Of a DNA stretch of 64,000 nucleotides, positions 36,723 through 45,804 are shown in pieces. The stretch covers positions 62,001-126,000 of the forward strand of contig NZ_RJVO01000001.1 of NCBI RefSeq assembly GCF_003730135.1, given 5' to 3'. A program made the position numbers and the translations under genes. The notes under the pieces were generated by a model. It searched no databases and was not told where the DNA came from. It saw nothing but the letters and a program-made list of their open reading frames with translations. This DNA comes from Stagnimonas aquatica (GTDB lineage: Bacteria; Pseudomonadota; Gammaproteobacteria; Nevskiales; Nevskiaceae). Position 1 is the stretch's first letter, and each line of letters starts with the position of its first letter.

Positions 36723-37667
36723 TCAGCGCGCCACGCCGCTGCCTCCGAGCAGCAGGGGGCCGCCGCTGGTTTCGACGATGGCGGCGAGGCCAGCGCGGTC
36801 GGCCCGCGCGACCGGGGCGAAGCCAGTCGTGCCGGGCGCCCGGGCCAGCAGGGTGCCGCCCAGTCCGGCCAGCAGCAGGCGGCCGTCGCCGAGCCGCGCC
36901 ACGGCGGTCAGCGACTGCTGGGTGCCGCTGTCGAGCGCGCTCCAGCTCAGGCCATCGTCCAGGCTCTGGTAGACGTGGCCGCGCAGACCGGCCACCAGCC
37001 AGGCCTGCGCTTCCAGCGCGGTGCCGGCCCAGAACGAACCGGTGTTGGCGGTCTGGATTTCCTGCCAGACACGGCCGCCGTCGGTGGAGCGGAACAGCAC
37101 GCCGGACTCGGCGCCGACGAACAGCGGCCGGCCGCGACCGCCGAACAGCGTGAACAGATGCCGGTCCGGGCGCTCGCCGGTGGCGATCACCAGCGGCTGC
37201 CAGCTGGCGCCGCCGTCCTCGGTGCGGATGGCCGTGCCGAACAGGCCGACCGCGAGGCCATGACGGGCATCCTCGAAGTGGATGGCGAACAAGGGCTTGT
37301 CGCCCTGGGTGTCGGTGCGTTGCAGACGCCAGGTTTCGCCGCCGTCGCTGGTGGCGAGCACGCTGCCATCGTGGCCGGCGGCCCAGCCCTGTTTGGCATC
37401 GACGAAGCTGAGCGCGGTGAGCAGCACCTGGGTCGGCACCGACCTGGCCTGGCGGAAGCTCTGACCCTCGTCGTCGGAAAGCAGGATCACGCCGTGATCG
37501 CCGACCGCGACGATGCGCTCACCGGCGCGGGTCGCCGCCAGCAGCGGCGCCTGCTCGGGGCGGGCGACAGCCACCGCAGCGGGCGGCTGCGCGGGCGGCG
37601 GAATGGCGGCGGCGGCCAGCGGCAACAGCAGCGCGGCGGCCAGGGCACAGGGATGGAAGGAGTTCAT
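36723..37667 (-). CDS. YCF48/BNR-repeat secreted beta-propeller protein
   Basis: A 314-residue protein with a signal peptide (hydrophobic residues about 8-22). The rest is a beta-propeller of YCF48/BNR type with recurring S-x-D-x-G-x-x-W-like turns: LLSDDEGQSF, ATSDGGETW, RTEDGGASW, RSTDGGRVW, QSLDDGLSW. YCF48 aids photosystem II assembly in cyanobacteria; in non-photosynthetic bacteria the fold is often encoded beside MMPL-like RND transporters, as here (10 bases after it). It probably acts in the periplasm as an accessory factor; the exact role is unknown. Confidence 0.9.
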   Translation of the reverse strand: MNSFHPCALAAALLLPLAAAAIPPPAQPPAAVAVARPEQAPLLAATRAGERIVAVGDHGVILLSDDEGQSFRQARSVPTQVLLTALSFVDAKQGWAAGHDGSVLATSDGGETWRLQRTDTQGDKPLFAIHFEDARHGLAVGLFGTAIRTEDGGASWQPLVIATGERPDRHLFTLFGGRGRPLFVGAESGVLFRSTDGGRVWQEIQTANTGSFWAGTALEAQAWLVAGLRGHVYQSLDDGLSWSALDSGTQQSLTAVARLGDGRLLLAGLGGTLLARAPGTTGFAPVARADRAGLAAIVETSGGPLLLGGSGVAR

Positions 37668-37677
37668 CGCGGTGCCC

Positions 37678-40038
37678 TCAGTGATGCATCAGGCCGGGCA
37701 CCCGCACCGGCTTGGTTCTTGGGAACAGGCGCTCCAGCACCACCGCGAAGGCCGGCAGGGCGGTGATCGCCATCAGCATGTTGACCATGAACATGAAGGT
37801 GAGCAGCTTGCCCATGTCGGCCTGGAACTTGAGCGCCGAGAACGACCAGGTGGCCACACCCACCGACAGGGTCAGCGCGGTGAACACCGTCGCCACGCCG
37901 GTCTCCTGCAAGGCCTGCTCGAAGGCGGCGACGATGTCGAGCCCTTGCGCCAGATGCCATTGCAGGCGGTTGTAGATGTAGAAGGCGTAGTCCACCCCCA
38001 CGCCCACCGCCAGCACCATCACCGGCAGGGTGGCGATGGTCAGGCCGATGTCGTTGTACTTCATGAAGGCGTAGCCGATGAAGGTCGCCACCGTCAGCGG
38101 CAGGCAGCAGGCGATCATCGCCCGCCAGTCGCGGTAGGCGAGGAACACCAGCAGCAGGATGGCGGCGTAGACGTAGAGCATCATCGGCAGCTCGCTCTCC
38201 TCCAGCACCTCGTTGGTGGCGGCCTCGATGCCGGCGTTGCCGCTGGCCAGGCGGATCTTCACGCCCGGCAGCGGATGCGCCTCGCGGTACTGCTTCACCG
38301 CCGCGACCAGGCCCTTGATGGTGGTGGCCTTGTGATCGGCGAGATAGAGGTTGAGCGCCAGCACGCTGCAATCGGCGTTGCGGATGCCACGGCTCTGCTG
38401 CAACTGGTGCAGGGTGTAGCCCAGCGACTGGCCGTCGCGCGGGATCGCCGCCATCTTCGGCTGGCCCTCGTTGAAACCGGCGTTGTAGAGCTTGGTCAGC
38501 GTCGCCGCCGACTCCACCGAGACCACGCCGGGCACGCGGCTCATCTCCCAGCCGAACTGGTCGAAGGCGCGGAACAGCTCGACGTCTTCGCAGGAATCGG
38601 CCGGCGCCTCGACCACCACCGTGAGCCAGTCCAGGCCAATGTCGAAGCTCTGCGCCACCGACACCGAATCGAGGTTGTAGCGGGCATCGGGCCGCAGCTC
38701 TGAGGCGCCCGGTTGCAGGCTGCCGACATGGCGGCCCTGGCTCAGCAGCACGGCGACGACGAACAGCAGCAGCGTCGCCACCGTCATCAGCGCGGCATTG
38801 CGCGGCTTGGCCACCCGCGCCACTTCCTTCATCCACAGCGAGCGCCGTTCGCGCTGCGCCAGCGCCCGCTCCGCGTAGCCCGGCGGCAGGCGGAAGTAGG
38901 AGGCCGCCACCGGCAGCAGGATGAGATTGGTGATGATCTTGTAGCCGACGCCGATGGAGGCGGTGAGCGCCAGCTCGCGGATCATCGGGATCGGCACCAG
39001 CATCATGGTCCCGAAGCTGATCAGCGCAGTGGCGAGCGCCAGCGAGCCGGGAATCAACAGGCCGCTGAAGCTGGCCTTGGCGGCGGCGAGGCTGTCGTCG
39101 CCGGCGGCCAACTGGCGGACGATGAAGTTGATCTGCTGCACGCCGTGCGAGACGCCGATGGCGAACACCAGGAAGGGCACCAGCACCGCCAGCGGGTCGA
39201 GCCCGTAGCCGAGGATGCGCAGGCTGCCGAACTGCCAGATCAGCGACAGCAGCGAGCACACCACCGGCAGCAGGGTGAGCTTCCAGGACCGGCAGTACCA
39301 GTACACCGCCAGCGCGGTCAGCACCAGGGCGATGGCGCAGAACAGCAGCACGCCGCTGGCGCCGTCGGCGATGTCGCCGACCACCTTCGAGAAGCCGATG
39401 ATCTGCACCTCGACCTGGTCGTTCTCGAACGGCGCGCGGATCTTCTCATCCAGCGCGTGCGCGAAGGCGATGTAGTCCAGCGGCTCGCCGCTGCGCGGAT
39501 CGACCTCGTTCAGCTCGGCGACGATCACCGCGCCGGCCTCGTCCTTCGACACCAGCAGGCCGGAATAGCCGGACACCACCACCCGGTGCTTGATCTGCTC
39601 GATGACCTCGGGGGTGAGCGAATCCGGAGTGATCGTGCCGCTGATCAGCTGCTCGGAGAGGAAGCCGTCCTCGGTGATCTCGTTGTAGAACACGTTCGGC
39701 GTCCACAGCGACATCACGCTGCCACGGTTGACGCCGTCGAGATAGGTGACGGCGTCGCTCACCTGCAACAGGGTCTTGAGATTCGCCTCGGTCCAGATCG
39801 AGCCCTGCCGCGCCCGCACCACGATCACCACGCGGTTGGCGTCGAACAGCTCGTTGCGGTACTGCTCGAAAGTCTCCACGTACTCGTGGCGCTCGGGCAG
39901 CATCTTCTCGAAGCCGGCGGAGATCTTCAGACCGCTGGCGGCGTAGGCCATCGCCAGCGTCAGCAGCGCAGAGGCGAACAACACCAGGGCGCGATGGCCG
40001 AACAGCGCGCGCTCCAGCAAGGACACGAAACGGTTCAT
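37678..40038 (-). CDS. MMPL-type RND transporter
   Basis: A 786-residue RND-superfamily protein with about twelve membrane segments arranged 1+5+1+5, and two periplasmic loops of about 170-200 residues. The TM blocks carry VFAIGVSHGVQQ (TM4 region) and AVGVGVDYAFYIYNRL, the charged relay region of the MMPL/SSD group. Relatives move hydrophobic molecules such as lipids, hopanoids or sterol-like compounds. It lies between DUF1302 and YCF48 genes in a tight run. It is unrelated to the drug-type RND pump at 14.5 kb. Confidence 0.93.
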   Translation of the reverse strand: MNRFVSLLERALFGHRALVLFASALLTLAMAYAASGLKISAGFEKMLPERHEYVETFEQYRNELFDANRVVIVVRARQGSIWTEANLKTLLQVSDAVTYLDGVNRGSVMSLWTPNVFYNEITEDGFLSEQLISGTITPDSLTPEVIEQIKHRVVVSGYSGLLVSKDEAGAVIVAELNEVDPRSGEPLDYIAFAHALDEKIRAPFENDQVEVQIIGFSKVVGDIADGASGVLLFCAIALVLTALAVYWYCRSWKLTLLPVVCSLLSLIWQFGSLRILGYGLDPLAVLVPFLVFAIGVSHGVQQINFIVRQLAAGDDSLAAAKASFSGLLIPGSLALATALISFGTMMLVPIPMIRELALTASIGVGYKIITNLILLPVAASYFRLPPGYAERALAQRERRSLWMKEVARVAKPRNAALMTVATLLLFVVAVLLSQGRHVGSLQPGASELRPDARYNLDSVSVAQSFDIGLDWLTVVVEAPADSCEDVELFRAFDQFGWEMSRVPGVVSVESAATLTKLYNAGFNEGQPKMAAIPRDGQSLGYTLHQLQQSRGIRNADCSVLALNLYLADHKATTIKGLVAAVKQYREAHPLPGVKIRLASGNAGIEAATNEVLEESELPMMLYVYAAILLLVFLAYRDWRAMIACCLPLTVATFIGYAFMKYNDIGLTIATLPVMVLAVGVGVDYAFYIYNRLQWHLAQGLDIVAAFEQALQETGVATVFTALTLSVGVATWSFSALKFQADMGKLLTFMFMVNMLMAITALPAFAVVLERLFPRTKPVRVPGLMHH

Positions 40039-40075
40039 GCGCGTGGCTCGGCGCGGGGCGACAGGGAGGCGTGCA

Positions 40076-41998
40076 TCAGAACGAATAGGTCACGGCGAAG
40101 GAGAGGAAGTCGCGGTCACGCACCAGATTGACGTTGCCGCCACCGCTGTACTTGGTATAGCCGAGCGAGGCGGCGAACTGGTTGCCACGGCGCACGAAGT
40201 TGAGCGAGGTGGTGGCGGCCACCGTGTTCGCGACCCAGGGCAGGGCATTGGGTGAGCTGCCCTGCACGCCCTGCGCGAGGTCGAGCTGCGGCATCACCGT
40301 CCAACCCAGACCGAACACGTTCGGATAGGCGACATTGCTGGACAGCGTGTAGCCCCAGGAGAATGGGTCGGGCAGCGAGTAGGAGGGCATCGACCAGGGA
40401 ATGCCGCCGTGCACGTCCAGGCCCGGGTAATAGGTGCCGGAGACTTCCAGCAGGATCATGCCCTCGGAAGCGCCAGTAGCCCTCAGGATGTACTGGCCGA
40501 TGCCATCGGCCGGCGACATCACCTGCAGGCCGTTGACCGCGAACTGGTACTTCTCCTCGTCGACCCAGCCCTTGCAGTACTTGCCTTCGGCCTCGCCACC
40601 GCCGTTGACGCAGGCATAGGGCGCGCTGCTGGCGATGTTGCCGCTGGGCACCGAGGTGTCGATCATCACCGCCTGCTTGGGCTGGTAGGCCAGTTCGCTG
40701 CCGATGCCCCAGGATCCGACCGTGGTCGATACCGAGCCACCGATCATGCGGCGGCCATCGGGGTACTCCAGCTTGAAGCCGGCAGAGACCGGATTGCTGG
40801 TGGCCGCCGCGTCGGTGACCTTGAAACTGACGAAGGGAATCTTCTCGTTGAACTCGATGTAATAGAGGCCGAAGGAACCCGAGAACCACTCCGGCCGGTA
40901 GCGGAAGGAGAGGCCCCACTGACCGCTGTCCTTGCCCTCGGAGGTGCCGAGGTAGGGCAGCGCGGAGCCGGCATTGCCATAGCCCAGCCGGACCAGGAAC
41001 TCGGGTCGGTTGAGACCGTCGGCCAGACGCGGGATGACGTAGTCGGGGTTCAGCAACTGCTCGCGGCTGAGGCCGGTGGCGCCGGGGTCGCCGAGCGTGC
41101 CGGAAGGCGCCTGACCGAGCAGGATGGTGCCGCCCGGGATGGCGGCGATGCCGGCATTGACCTGCGAGGTGGGGATGTAGAGCGCGCGGTCAGCGCCCTC
41201 GCCCGCCACGTCGGCGGTGGAGAAGTAGGTGCCGGCGGCGTCGAGCTGGAACTCGTTCCACTTCCACTGCCAGTAGCTCTCCATGCTCAGCGTGTCGGTG
41301 AGGTCCAGCGACAGCGAGACCATCGGCGCCGGCCGGTACAGCTCCTTGAGCTGGGTGCCCGGCGTGTGCATGCGGCGCAGGTCGATGGCATTGATGGTGT
41401 TGATGCCACCGATGGTGAAGATGCTCTCGCCCCAGGTCAGCACCTGGCTGCCGACGCGGATGCGGCCGTTGCGCTCGAACAGGTCGAAATCCTGGCCGAT
41501 CCAGGCGTCCAGCAGGCGGTGGTCGCGCACCGCCAGCTTCTTGCCCTCCTCGGTGATTTCGGTGCGGCGGGTGTCGTCGATCTTGAAGTCGTAGAGCTCG
41601 GAATAGCGCACCAGCAGGCTGGTGCCCCAGTCCGGCTGCTTGAGATAAAGCTCGTGCAGCCCCTTGAACACCGCCGACACCACGTCGCCCTTCTTGTAGT
41701 TCTGATCGCCGTCGTCGGCATTGATCAGATAGACATCCGCCGAGGCCTCGGACAGCTCGGCACCGAGCGCGGCGCAGCCGCCGGCATCGAGCGCGATCAA
41801 CTGGCAGTCCTGGTCCTGCATGCGTACCTGCATGCCGTAGGACAGCACGCTGTCGAAGGAGCCGTTGATGCCGGCCGCCTTGAAGCGGAAGGCCTGTGCC
41901 GGCGAGGCGGCGCAGAGCGCCGCAGCGAAAGCGATCAGCAGGCGCATGCCCACCACCGGCGCGCCTTCCTTGGCGCGCGACTGTTGCCCAGCATCCAT
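40076..41998 (-). CDS. DUF1302 family outer-membrane protein
   Basis: A 640-residue protein with a signal peptide after a somewhat long N-terminal region (hydrophobic residues about 18-33, cut near AQAF). The mature part is beta-strand-rich with alternating aromatic residues and ends in FAVTYSF, an aromatic C-terminus typical of outer-membrane barrels. DUF1302 proteins are barrel-like and of unknown function. GAGGAAA lies six bases before the ATG at 41998; an ATG 17 residues later is a possible alternative. It lies between DUF1329 and MMPL genes, a recurring arrangement. Confidence 0.93.
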   Translation of the reverse strand: MDAGQQSRAKEGAPVVGMRLLIAFAAALCAASPAQAFRFKAAGINGSFDSVLSYGMQVRMQDQDCQLIALDAGGCAALGAELSEASADVYLINADDGDQNYKKGDVVSAVFKGLHELYLKQPDWGTSLLVRYSELYDFKIDDTRRTEITEEGKKLAVRDHRLLDAWIGQDFDLFERNGRIRVGSQVLTWGESIFTIGGINTINAIDLRRMHTPGTQLKELYRPAPMVSLSLDLTDTLSMESYWQWKWNEFQLDAAGTYFSTADVAGEGADRALYIPTSQVNAGIAAIPGGTILLGQAPSGTLGDPGATGLSREQLLNPDYVIPRLADGLNRPEFLVRLGYGNAGSALPYLGTSEGKDSGQWGLSFRYRPEWFSGSFGLYYIEFNEKIPFVSFKVTDAAATSNPVSAGFKLEYPDGRRMIGGSVSTTVGSWGIGSELAYQPKQAVMIDTSVPSGNIASSAPYACVNGGGEAEGKYCKGWVDEEKYQFAVNGLQVMSPADGIGQYILRATGASEGMILLEVSGTYYPGLDVHGGIPWSMPSYSLPDPFSWGYTLSSNVAYPNVFGLGWTVMPQLDLAQGVQGSSPNALPWVANTVAATTSLNFVRRGNQFAASLGYTKYSGGGNVNLVRDRDFLSFAVTYSF

Positions 41999-42022
41999 GG
42001 CGATTTCCTCGATGGTCGGGAG

Positions 42023-43390
42023 TTAGCGCGAGCCCGCGCGCTGCAAATAGGACTCGGTGAACATGTCCTTCTTGATCCGGCCCTGAGCGGCGGCCAGCCA
42101 ATCGGTTTCCGGCTCGCCGAACACCATCACGTCGCCGAAGTAGCGGCCGCTGTTGAGGTCGTAGCTGAAGAACTCCTGGTTGACGCAGGCGCCCAGCTCC
42201 CAGGCCGGCAGGATCGAGCCCTCCTGGACGCGGGCGATCTTGCCCTGCGAGTCGTAGAGATCGGCAAGCAGGATGGTCCAGCTATCCTCGTCGAGATAGA
42301 AGGTGCGCTTGGCGGCGGCGTGACGCTGGCCAGCCTTGACCGTCGCCTCGACCACCCACACGCGGTGCTTCTCGTAGCGGTAGGCGTCGCGGTTGGGGTA
42401 CTGCGCGCCGAACAGGGTCTTGGCGGTGAAGCGCTTGGCGTTGCGCAGCTCGAAGGTGTTGTAGGGAACGTAGATTTCCTTCTTGCCGACCAGCTTGTAG
42501 TCGTAGCGGTCGAGCATGCCGTTGTACATCCAGGCCTGATCGACGTAGTAGGTGTTCTCCAGGCCCATCAGCGGCGCGTCGTAGGCGTAGGTGGAAAGCC
42601 GCTTCACCCGGCGCTGGCCGGGCATGTAGATCCAGCCCTCGTTGGTCTTGTTGAGGTAGTAGATGCCGAGCGTGATCTCACCGACACGGGCGGCGGGCTC
42701 GGTGACTTCCTGGATGAACTTGAACTCGACACCCTCGGCCTCGGCCAGCGTCTTCGCCTTGGGGTTTCCGAACGGCGTGAGCATGCTCGACTCGATGCGC
42801 ACCTTCACGAAGTCGCTGCCACCGCGACCGGGCGAGAGCAGGGTGTAGTTGGGCTCGGTGCGGCCTTCGCCCAGCCAGCGCAGCTTGTAGTTCCAGATCG
42901 CCTCGATACCGCTGTTCGGCTGCGGGAAGGGAAAGCCGGCCGGCGCCGCCGCCGCCAGTTCGTAGCCATTGGCTGCGATCTTTGCAGTCTTCAGGTTTTC
43001 CTCGCTGCGCTGGTAGACGAAGTCCGGGTAGCCGCAGCTGCGATGCGTGGGATAGATGTCGAGGCGGTAGCCCGGCAGGGTATTGAGCAGTTCCAACTGG
43101 CCCGGCGTCAGATTGGCCTGGTACTGGGCGGCATTGGCCTTGGTGATCGACACCAGCGGCTTTTCACTGGCGTAGGGATTGGGGCGGGGCTGCCCGGCCT
43201 TCCAGCCGGCCGGCGCCTTCAGCTCGCCGCCGGCGAACGCCGGGATGCTGCCGTCGGCGTTGGCCGACTTCTCCGCGCCAACCGGAGTCAGCGACTTGCC
43301 GGCGCTCTGCGCCTGCACCGGCGCCGAGGACAGAACCGTCATCGCCGCCACCGACAGCGCCGCAGCGCCGAACAGTTTCAACTTCTTCAT
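42023..43390 (-). CDS. DUF1329 family periplasmic/outer-membrane protein
   Basis: A 455-residue protein starting MKKLKLFG with a signal peptide (cut near VQAQ, about residue 27). The family hallmark GKSLTPVGAEKSAN follows directly, then CGYPDFVYQRSEEN and many Tyr/Arg-rich strands (GWIYMPGQRRVKRLSTYAYD). DUF1329 is, to my recollection, grouped in the LolA/LolB superfamily of lipid-binding half-barrels, which suits a carrier for hydrophobic molecules. The start at 43390 has GAGAGGTGG upstream; a longer frame to 43465 lacks a signal peptide. DUF1302 follows after 24 bases. Confidence 0.93.
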   Translation of the reverse strand: MKKLKLFGAAALSVAAMTVLSSAPVQAQSAGKSLTPVGAEKSANADGSIPAFAGGELKAPAGWKAGQPRPNPYASEKPLVSITKANAAQYQANLTPGQLELLNTLPGYRLDIYPTHRSCGYPDFVYQRSEENLKTAKIAANGYELAAAAPAGFPFPQPNSGIEAIWNYKLRWLGEGRTEPNYTLLSPGRGGSDFVKVRIESSMLTPFGNPKAKTLAEAEGVEFKFIQEVTEPAARVGEITLGIYYLNKTNEGWIYMPGQRRVKRLSTYAYDAPLMGLENTYYVDQAWMYNGMLDRYDYKLVGKKEIYVPYNTFELRNAKRFTAKTLFGAQYPNRDAYRYEKHRVWVVEATVKAGQRHAAAKRTFYLDEDSWTILLADLYDSQGKIARVQEGSILPAWELGACVNQEFFSYDLNSGRYFGDVMVFGEPETDWLAAAQGRIKKDMFTESYLQRAGSR

Positions 43391-43461
43391 CGACTGCCAC
43401 CTCTCCATGTGAATGCCAAAAACGAAACAGGGATGCCGCATGAACCTGCCGTCTGCGCGCC

Positions 43462-44310
43462 TCAAGTGCGCCGCGCCGGGCGTTGCAATTTCCGCGCCGC
43501 GATGTAGCGCTCGCGGCCACGCTCGCCACTGCGGTTGAACCCAGGCACGAGACGCGGAAGAAGATTTGGGAACAGCAGGGCGAGCTTGGCGCTCCAGCCT
43601 TCGCTGGCCGGCACGCAGCGTTCAACCGCCTCGCCCTGCAATAGCGCGCGCACTGTGGCGGCGACGCGCTCCGGCGCGATCGGCTCGCCCAGGAAGTTCA
43701 GCGGCGAACCGCCGTTGACCGCTTCGTAGCGCAGCATCGGCGTGTCCACCGACGAGGGATTCACCAGCGCGAAATGCACACCGGTCTTCGGCTTGCGCAG
43801 CGCCAGACTCAGCATCAGTCCGCGCAATGCGAACTTGGAGGCGCTGTACACCGCGCTCTCGGCCAGCGGCATGATCGCCGCCATCGAGGCGATGGTGATG
43901 ACGCGCCCCTGGCCAGAGGCGCTGAGCAGCGGCAGCAACAGGCGGGTGAGCAGCGTCGGCACCATCAGATTGATGTTCAGCTCACGCTCGATCTGCGCCA
44001 GCTCCGCCTGTTCGAACGGCGTGGTGGACACGATGCCGACGTTGTTGACCAGGAGATCGCAAGAACCACATTCCTTGAGCACCCGCTCGGGCAGACTCTG
44101 CAACAGTGCGCGATCACAGAGATCACCGGCGATGCACAGCGCCGGTCGCGACAGCTTCGCCGCCAGCGCGGCCAGCGCCTCGGCATCGAGATCGACCAGC
44201 ACCAGGCGCAGACCGGCAGCATCGAGTTCCAGGCAGATGCGGCTGCCGATGGCGCCGGCGGCGCCGGTCACCAGCGCGACGCGATCCCGCCAGACCAGAG
44301 GCGCGCTCAC
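43462..44310 (-). CDS. SDR family oxidoreductase
   Basis: A 282-residue short-chain dehydrogenase/reductase. Cofactor motif TGAAGAIG near residue 16, VDLD at the end of beta-2 (favouring NAD(H)), LLVNNVG, and the active site Ser (IASMAAIM region) with YSASK. It would interconvert a hydroxyl and a ketone. The C-terminal 40 residues are hydrophobic then basic, suggesting loose membrane contact. The gene overlaps the flavin monooxygenase gene by four bases, so the two enzymes probably act on the same compound in sequence. 71 bases separate it from the DUF1329 gene. Confidence 0.92.
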   Translation of the reverse strand: MSAPLVWRDRVALVTGAAGAIGSRICLELDAAGLRLVLVDLDAEALAALAAKLSRPALCIAGDLCDRALLQSLPERVLKECGSCDLLVNNVGIVSTTPFEQAELAQIERELNINLMVPTLLTRLLLPLLSASGQGRVITIASMAAIMPLAESAVYSASKFALRGLMLSLALRKPKTGVHFALVNPSSVDTPMLRYEAVNGGSPLNFLGEPIAPERVAATVRALLQGEAVERCVPASEGWSAKLALLFPNLLPRLVPGFNRSGERGRERYIAARKLQRPARRT

Positions 44311-45674
44311 GCCGCCTTCCCCTGACGATCCACCTGGATGCCATCGAAGTAGCCCGGCACCAGCTCCGGCCAGCCCATGCTGCGGCGCAGCTTCTCGATG
44401 TACTTCTTGTAGGCGGCGATCTCGATGTAGACCGCATGGCGCGCCGAGCCGACGAAGTGGATGCCGCCGGAGAGATCCGGTTGGTCACCGTGGATCAGTG
44501 CGTCGAAAGCGAGCGCCGAGGAGGGCCGCTCCTGCTGGTCACGCAGGTAGTTGGCGATCAACTGCGAGATGCGGTCGAACAGGGTGTAGGCGCTGGAGTT
44601 GGTCTCCAGATAACCCAGCCCGAACAGGTTGTGGTGACGACGGTTGAAGGCGTTGAGATAGAGCTGCGGACGACCGCCTTCCCAGGCGAAGTAGGACTCG
44701 TCCATGTAGGGAATCTTCATCTCGTAGCCGGTGGCGTAGAGCACCAGGTCGATGCGCTCGCGCTGACCACCCTTGAACACCACCTCCTCACCCTCGAAGT
44801 GATCGACATCCGGCCGCACCGCGATGTCGCCGTGCTGGAGGTAGTGCAGCAACTGCGAATTGAGGATGGGGTGCGACTCGAACAGCTTGTGGTCGGGCTT
44901 GGGCAGACCGAAGCGGGTGAGATCGCCATTGACCATGCGCAGCAGCCAGCCGAACACCCGCTGCTCCAGCCACATCGGCATCTGCGGGCCGCGTGCACCG
45001 AATTCGTCCACCGGAATCCCAAACAGGTGCTTGGGCAGGAAGTGATAGCCACGACGCAGGCTGATGAAAGCCGCGTCAGCATTCGCGGCGGCATCGCAGG
45101 CGATGTCGCAGCCGGAGTTGCCAGCACCGATGATCAGCACCCGCTTGCCACGGAATTCCTCCGGATCGCGATAGCTCACCGAATGCCGGATCTCGCCCTT
45201 GAACTCGCCCGGATGGCGCGGCAGCGAGGGATGCCAGTTGGTGCCGGTGGCGCAGACCACGGCGCGGTAGTCGCGGGTCTCGCCACCCGCCAGCCGCACT
45301 TTCCATACCTCACCGTCACGGCGGATGTCTTCCACCGCGGTGTTGAAGCGGATCGCCGCATACAGATCGAAACTGCGGGCGAATTGCCGCGCGTAGTCAA
45401 GAATCTGTTTATTCCCCGGATAGTCCGGATACGACGCCGGCATCGGGTAGTCATAGAAGCCGGATTGCGAGCGCGAGGAAATGAAATGCGCCGAGCGGTA
45501 CATCGGGGTGCCGGGGTTGTCGAGATCCCAGATGCCACCGACATCGCGGTGGCGCTCGAACTGCTCGTAGGGAATGCCCAGGCGCTTGAGCGCGCGCGCT
45601 ATGCTCAGCCCACCGGGGCCGGCACCGACGATGCAGACCGGCAGGGTGACGGCGTTGCGGCTGACTTCAGTCAT
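44307..45674 (-). CDS. Flavin-containing monooxygenase (FMO/BVMO group)
   Basis: A 455-residue FAD/NADPH enzyme. FAD motif VGAGPGG (16-22), NADPH motif IIGAGNSG (181-188) and, between them, the FMO fingerprint FKGEIRHSVSY (158-168). It is of Baeyer-Villiger/FMO class B type and could insert oxygen into a ketone, hydroxylate nitrogen or sulfur, or, like AlmA, act on long-chain alkanes; the sequence alone does not decide. The start at 45674 is chosen because the longer frame to 45767 lacks the family N-terminus. It begins the seven-gene unit and is divergent from an AraC regulator, 130 bases away. Confidence 0.9.
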   Translation of the reverse strand: MTEVSRNAVTLPVCIVGAGPGGLSIARALKRLGIPYEQFERHRDVGGIWDLDNPGTPMYRSAHFISSRSQSGFYDYPMPASYPDYPGNKQILDYARQFARSFDLYAAIRFNTAVEDIRRDGEVWKVRLAGGETRDYRAVVCATGTNWHPSLPRHPGEFKGEIRHSVSYRDPEEFRGKRVLIIGAGNSGCDIACDAAANADAAFISLRRGYHFLPKHLFGIPVDEFGARGPQMPMWLEQRVFGWLLRMVNGDLTRFGLPKPDHKLFESHPILNSQLLHYLQHGDIAVRPDVDHFEGEEVVFKGGQRERIDLVLYATGYEMKIPYMDESYFAWEGGRPQLYLNAFNRRHHNLFGLGYLETNSSAYTLFDRISQLIANYLRDQQERPSSALAFDALIHGDQPDLSGGIHFVGSARHAVYIEIAAYKKYIEKLRRSMGWPELVPGYFDGIQVDRQGKAA

Positions 45675-45804
45675 GGACAGCGACTCCGTTAAGCGTTTGT
45701 CAAGACCAAATGGAATGGCGAAGTTGTTGCTAGTAGATCGACAAGGTCCACATGGAAGAAGGGCCAATCAGGAATCGCGCGGGGGGGAAAACGGACAACC
45801 GCAC

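Noticed and set aside
34330-36972. An 880-codon open frame on the + strand opposite the GH5 gene
   Set aside because: It mirrors the codon structure of the GH5 gene; composition is shadow-like and no family is recognisable.
40409-43507. A 1032-codon open frame on the + strand opposite DUF1302/DUF1329
   Set aside because: It is antisense to two well-recognised genes, is rich in His, Gln, Arg and Val as GC-rich shadow frames are, and has no domain or signal.
45675-45804. AraC half-sites (TTTGTCAAGACC and a GACAAGGTCC-like stretch) in the FMO/AraC gap
   Set aside because: The two stretches are only loosely alike and do not form a convincing direct repeat.
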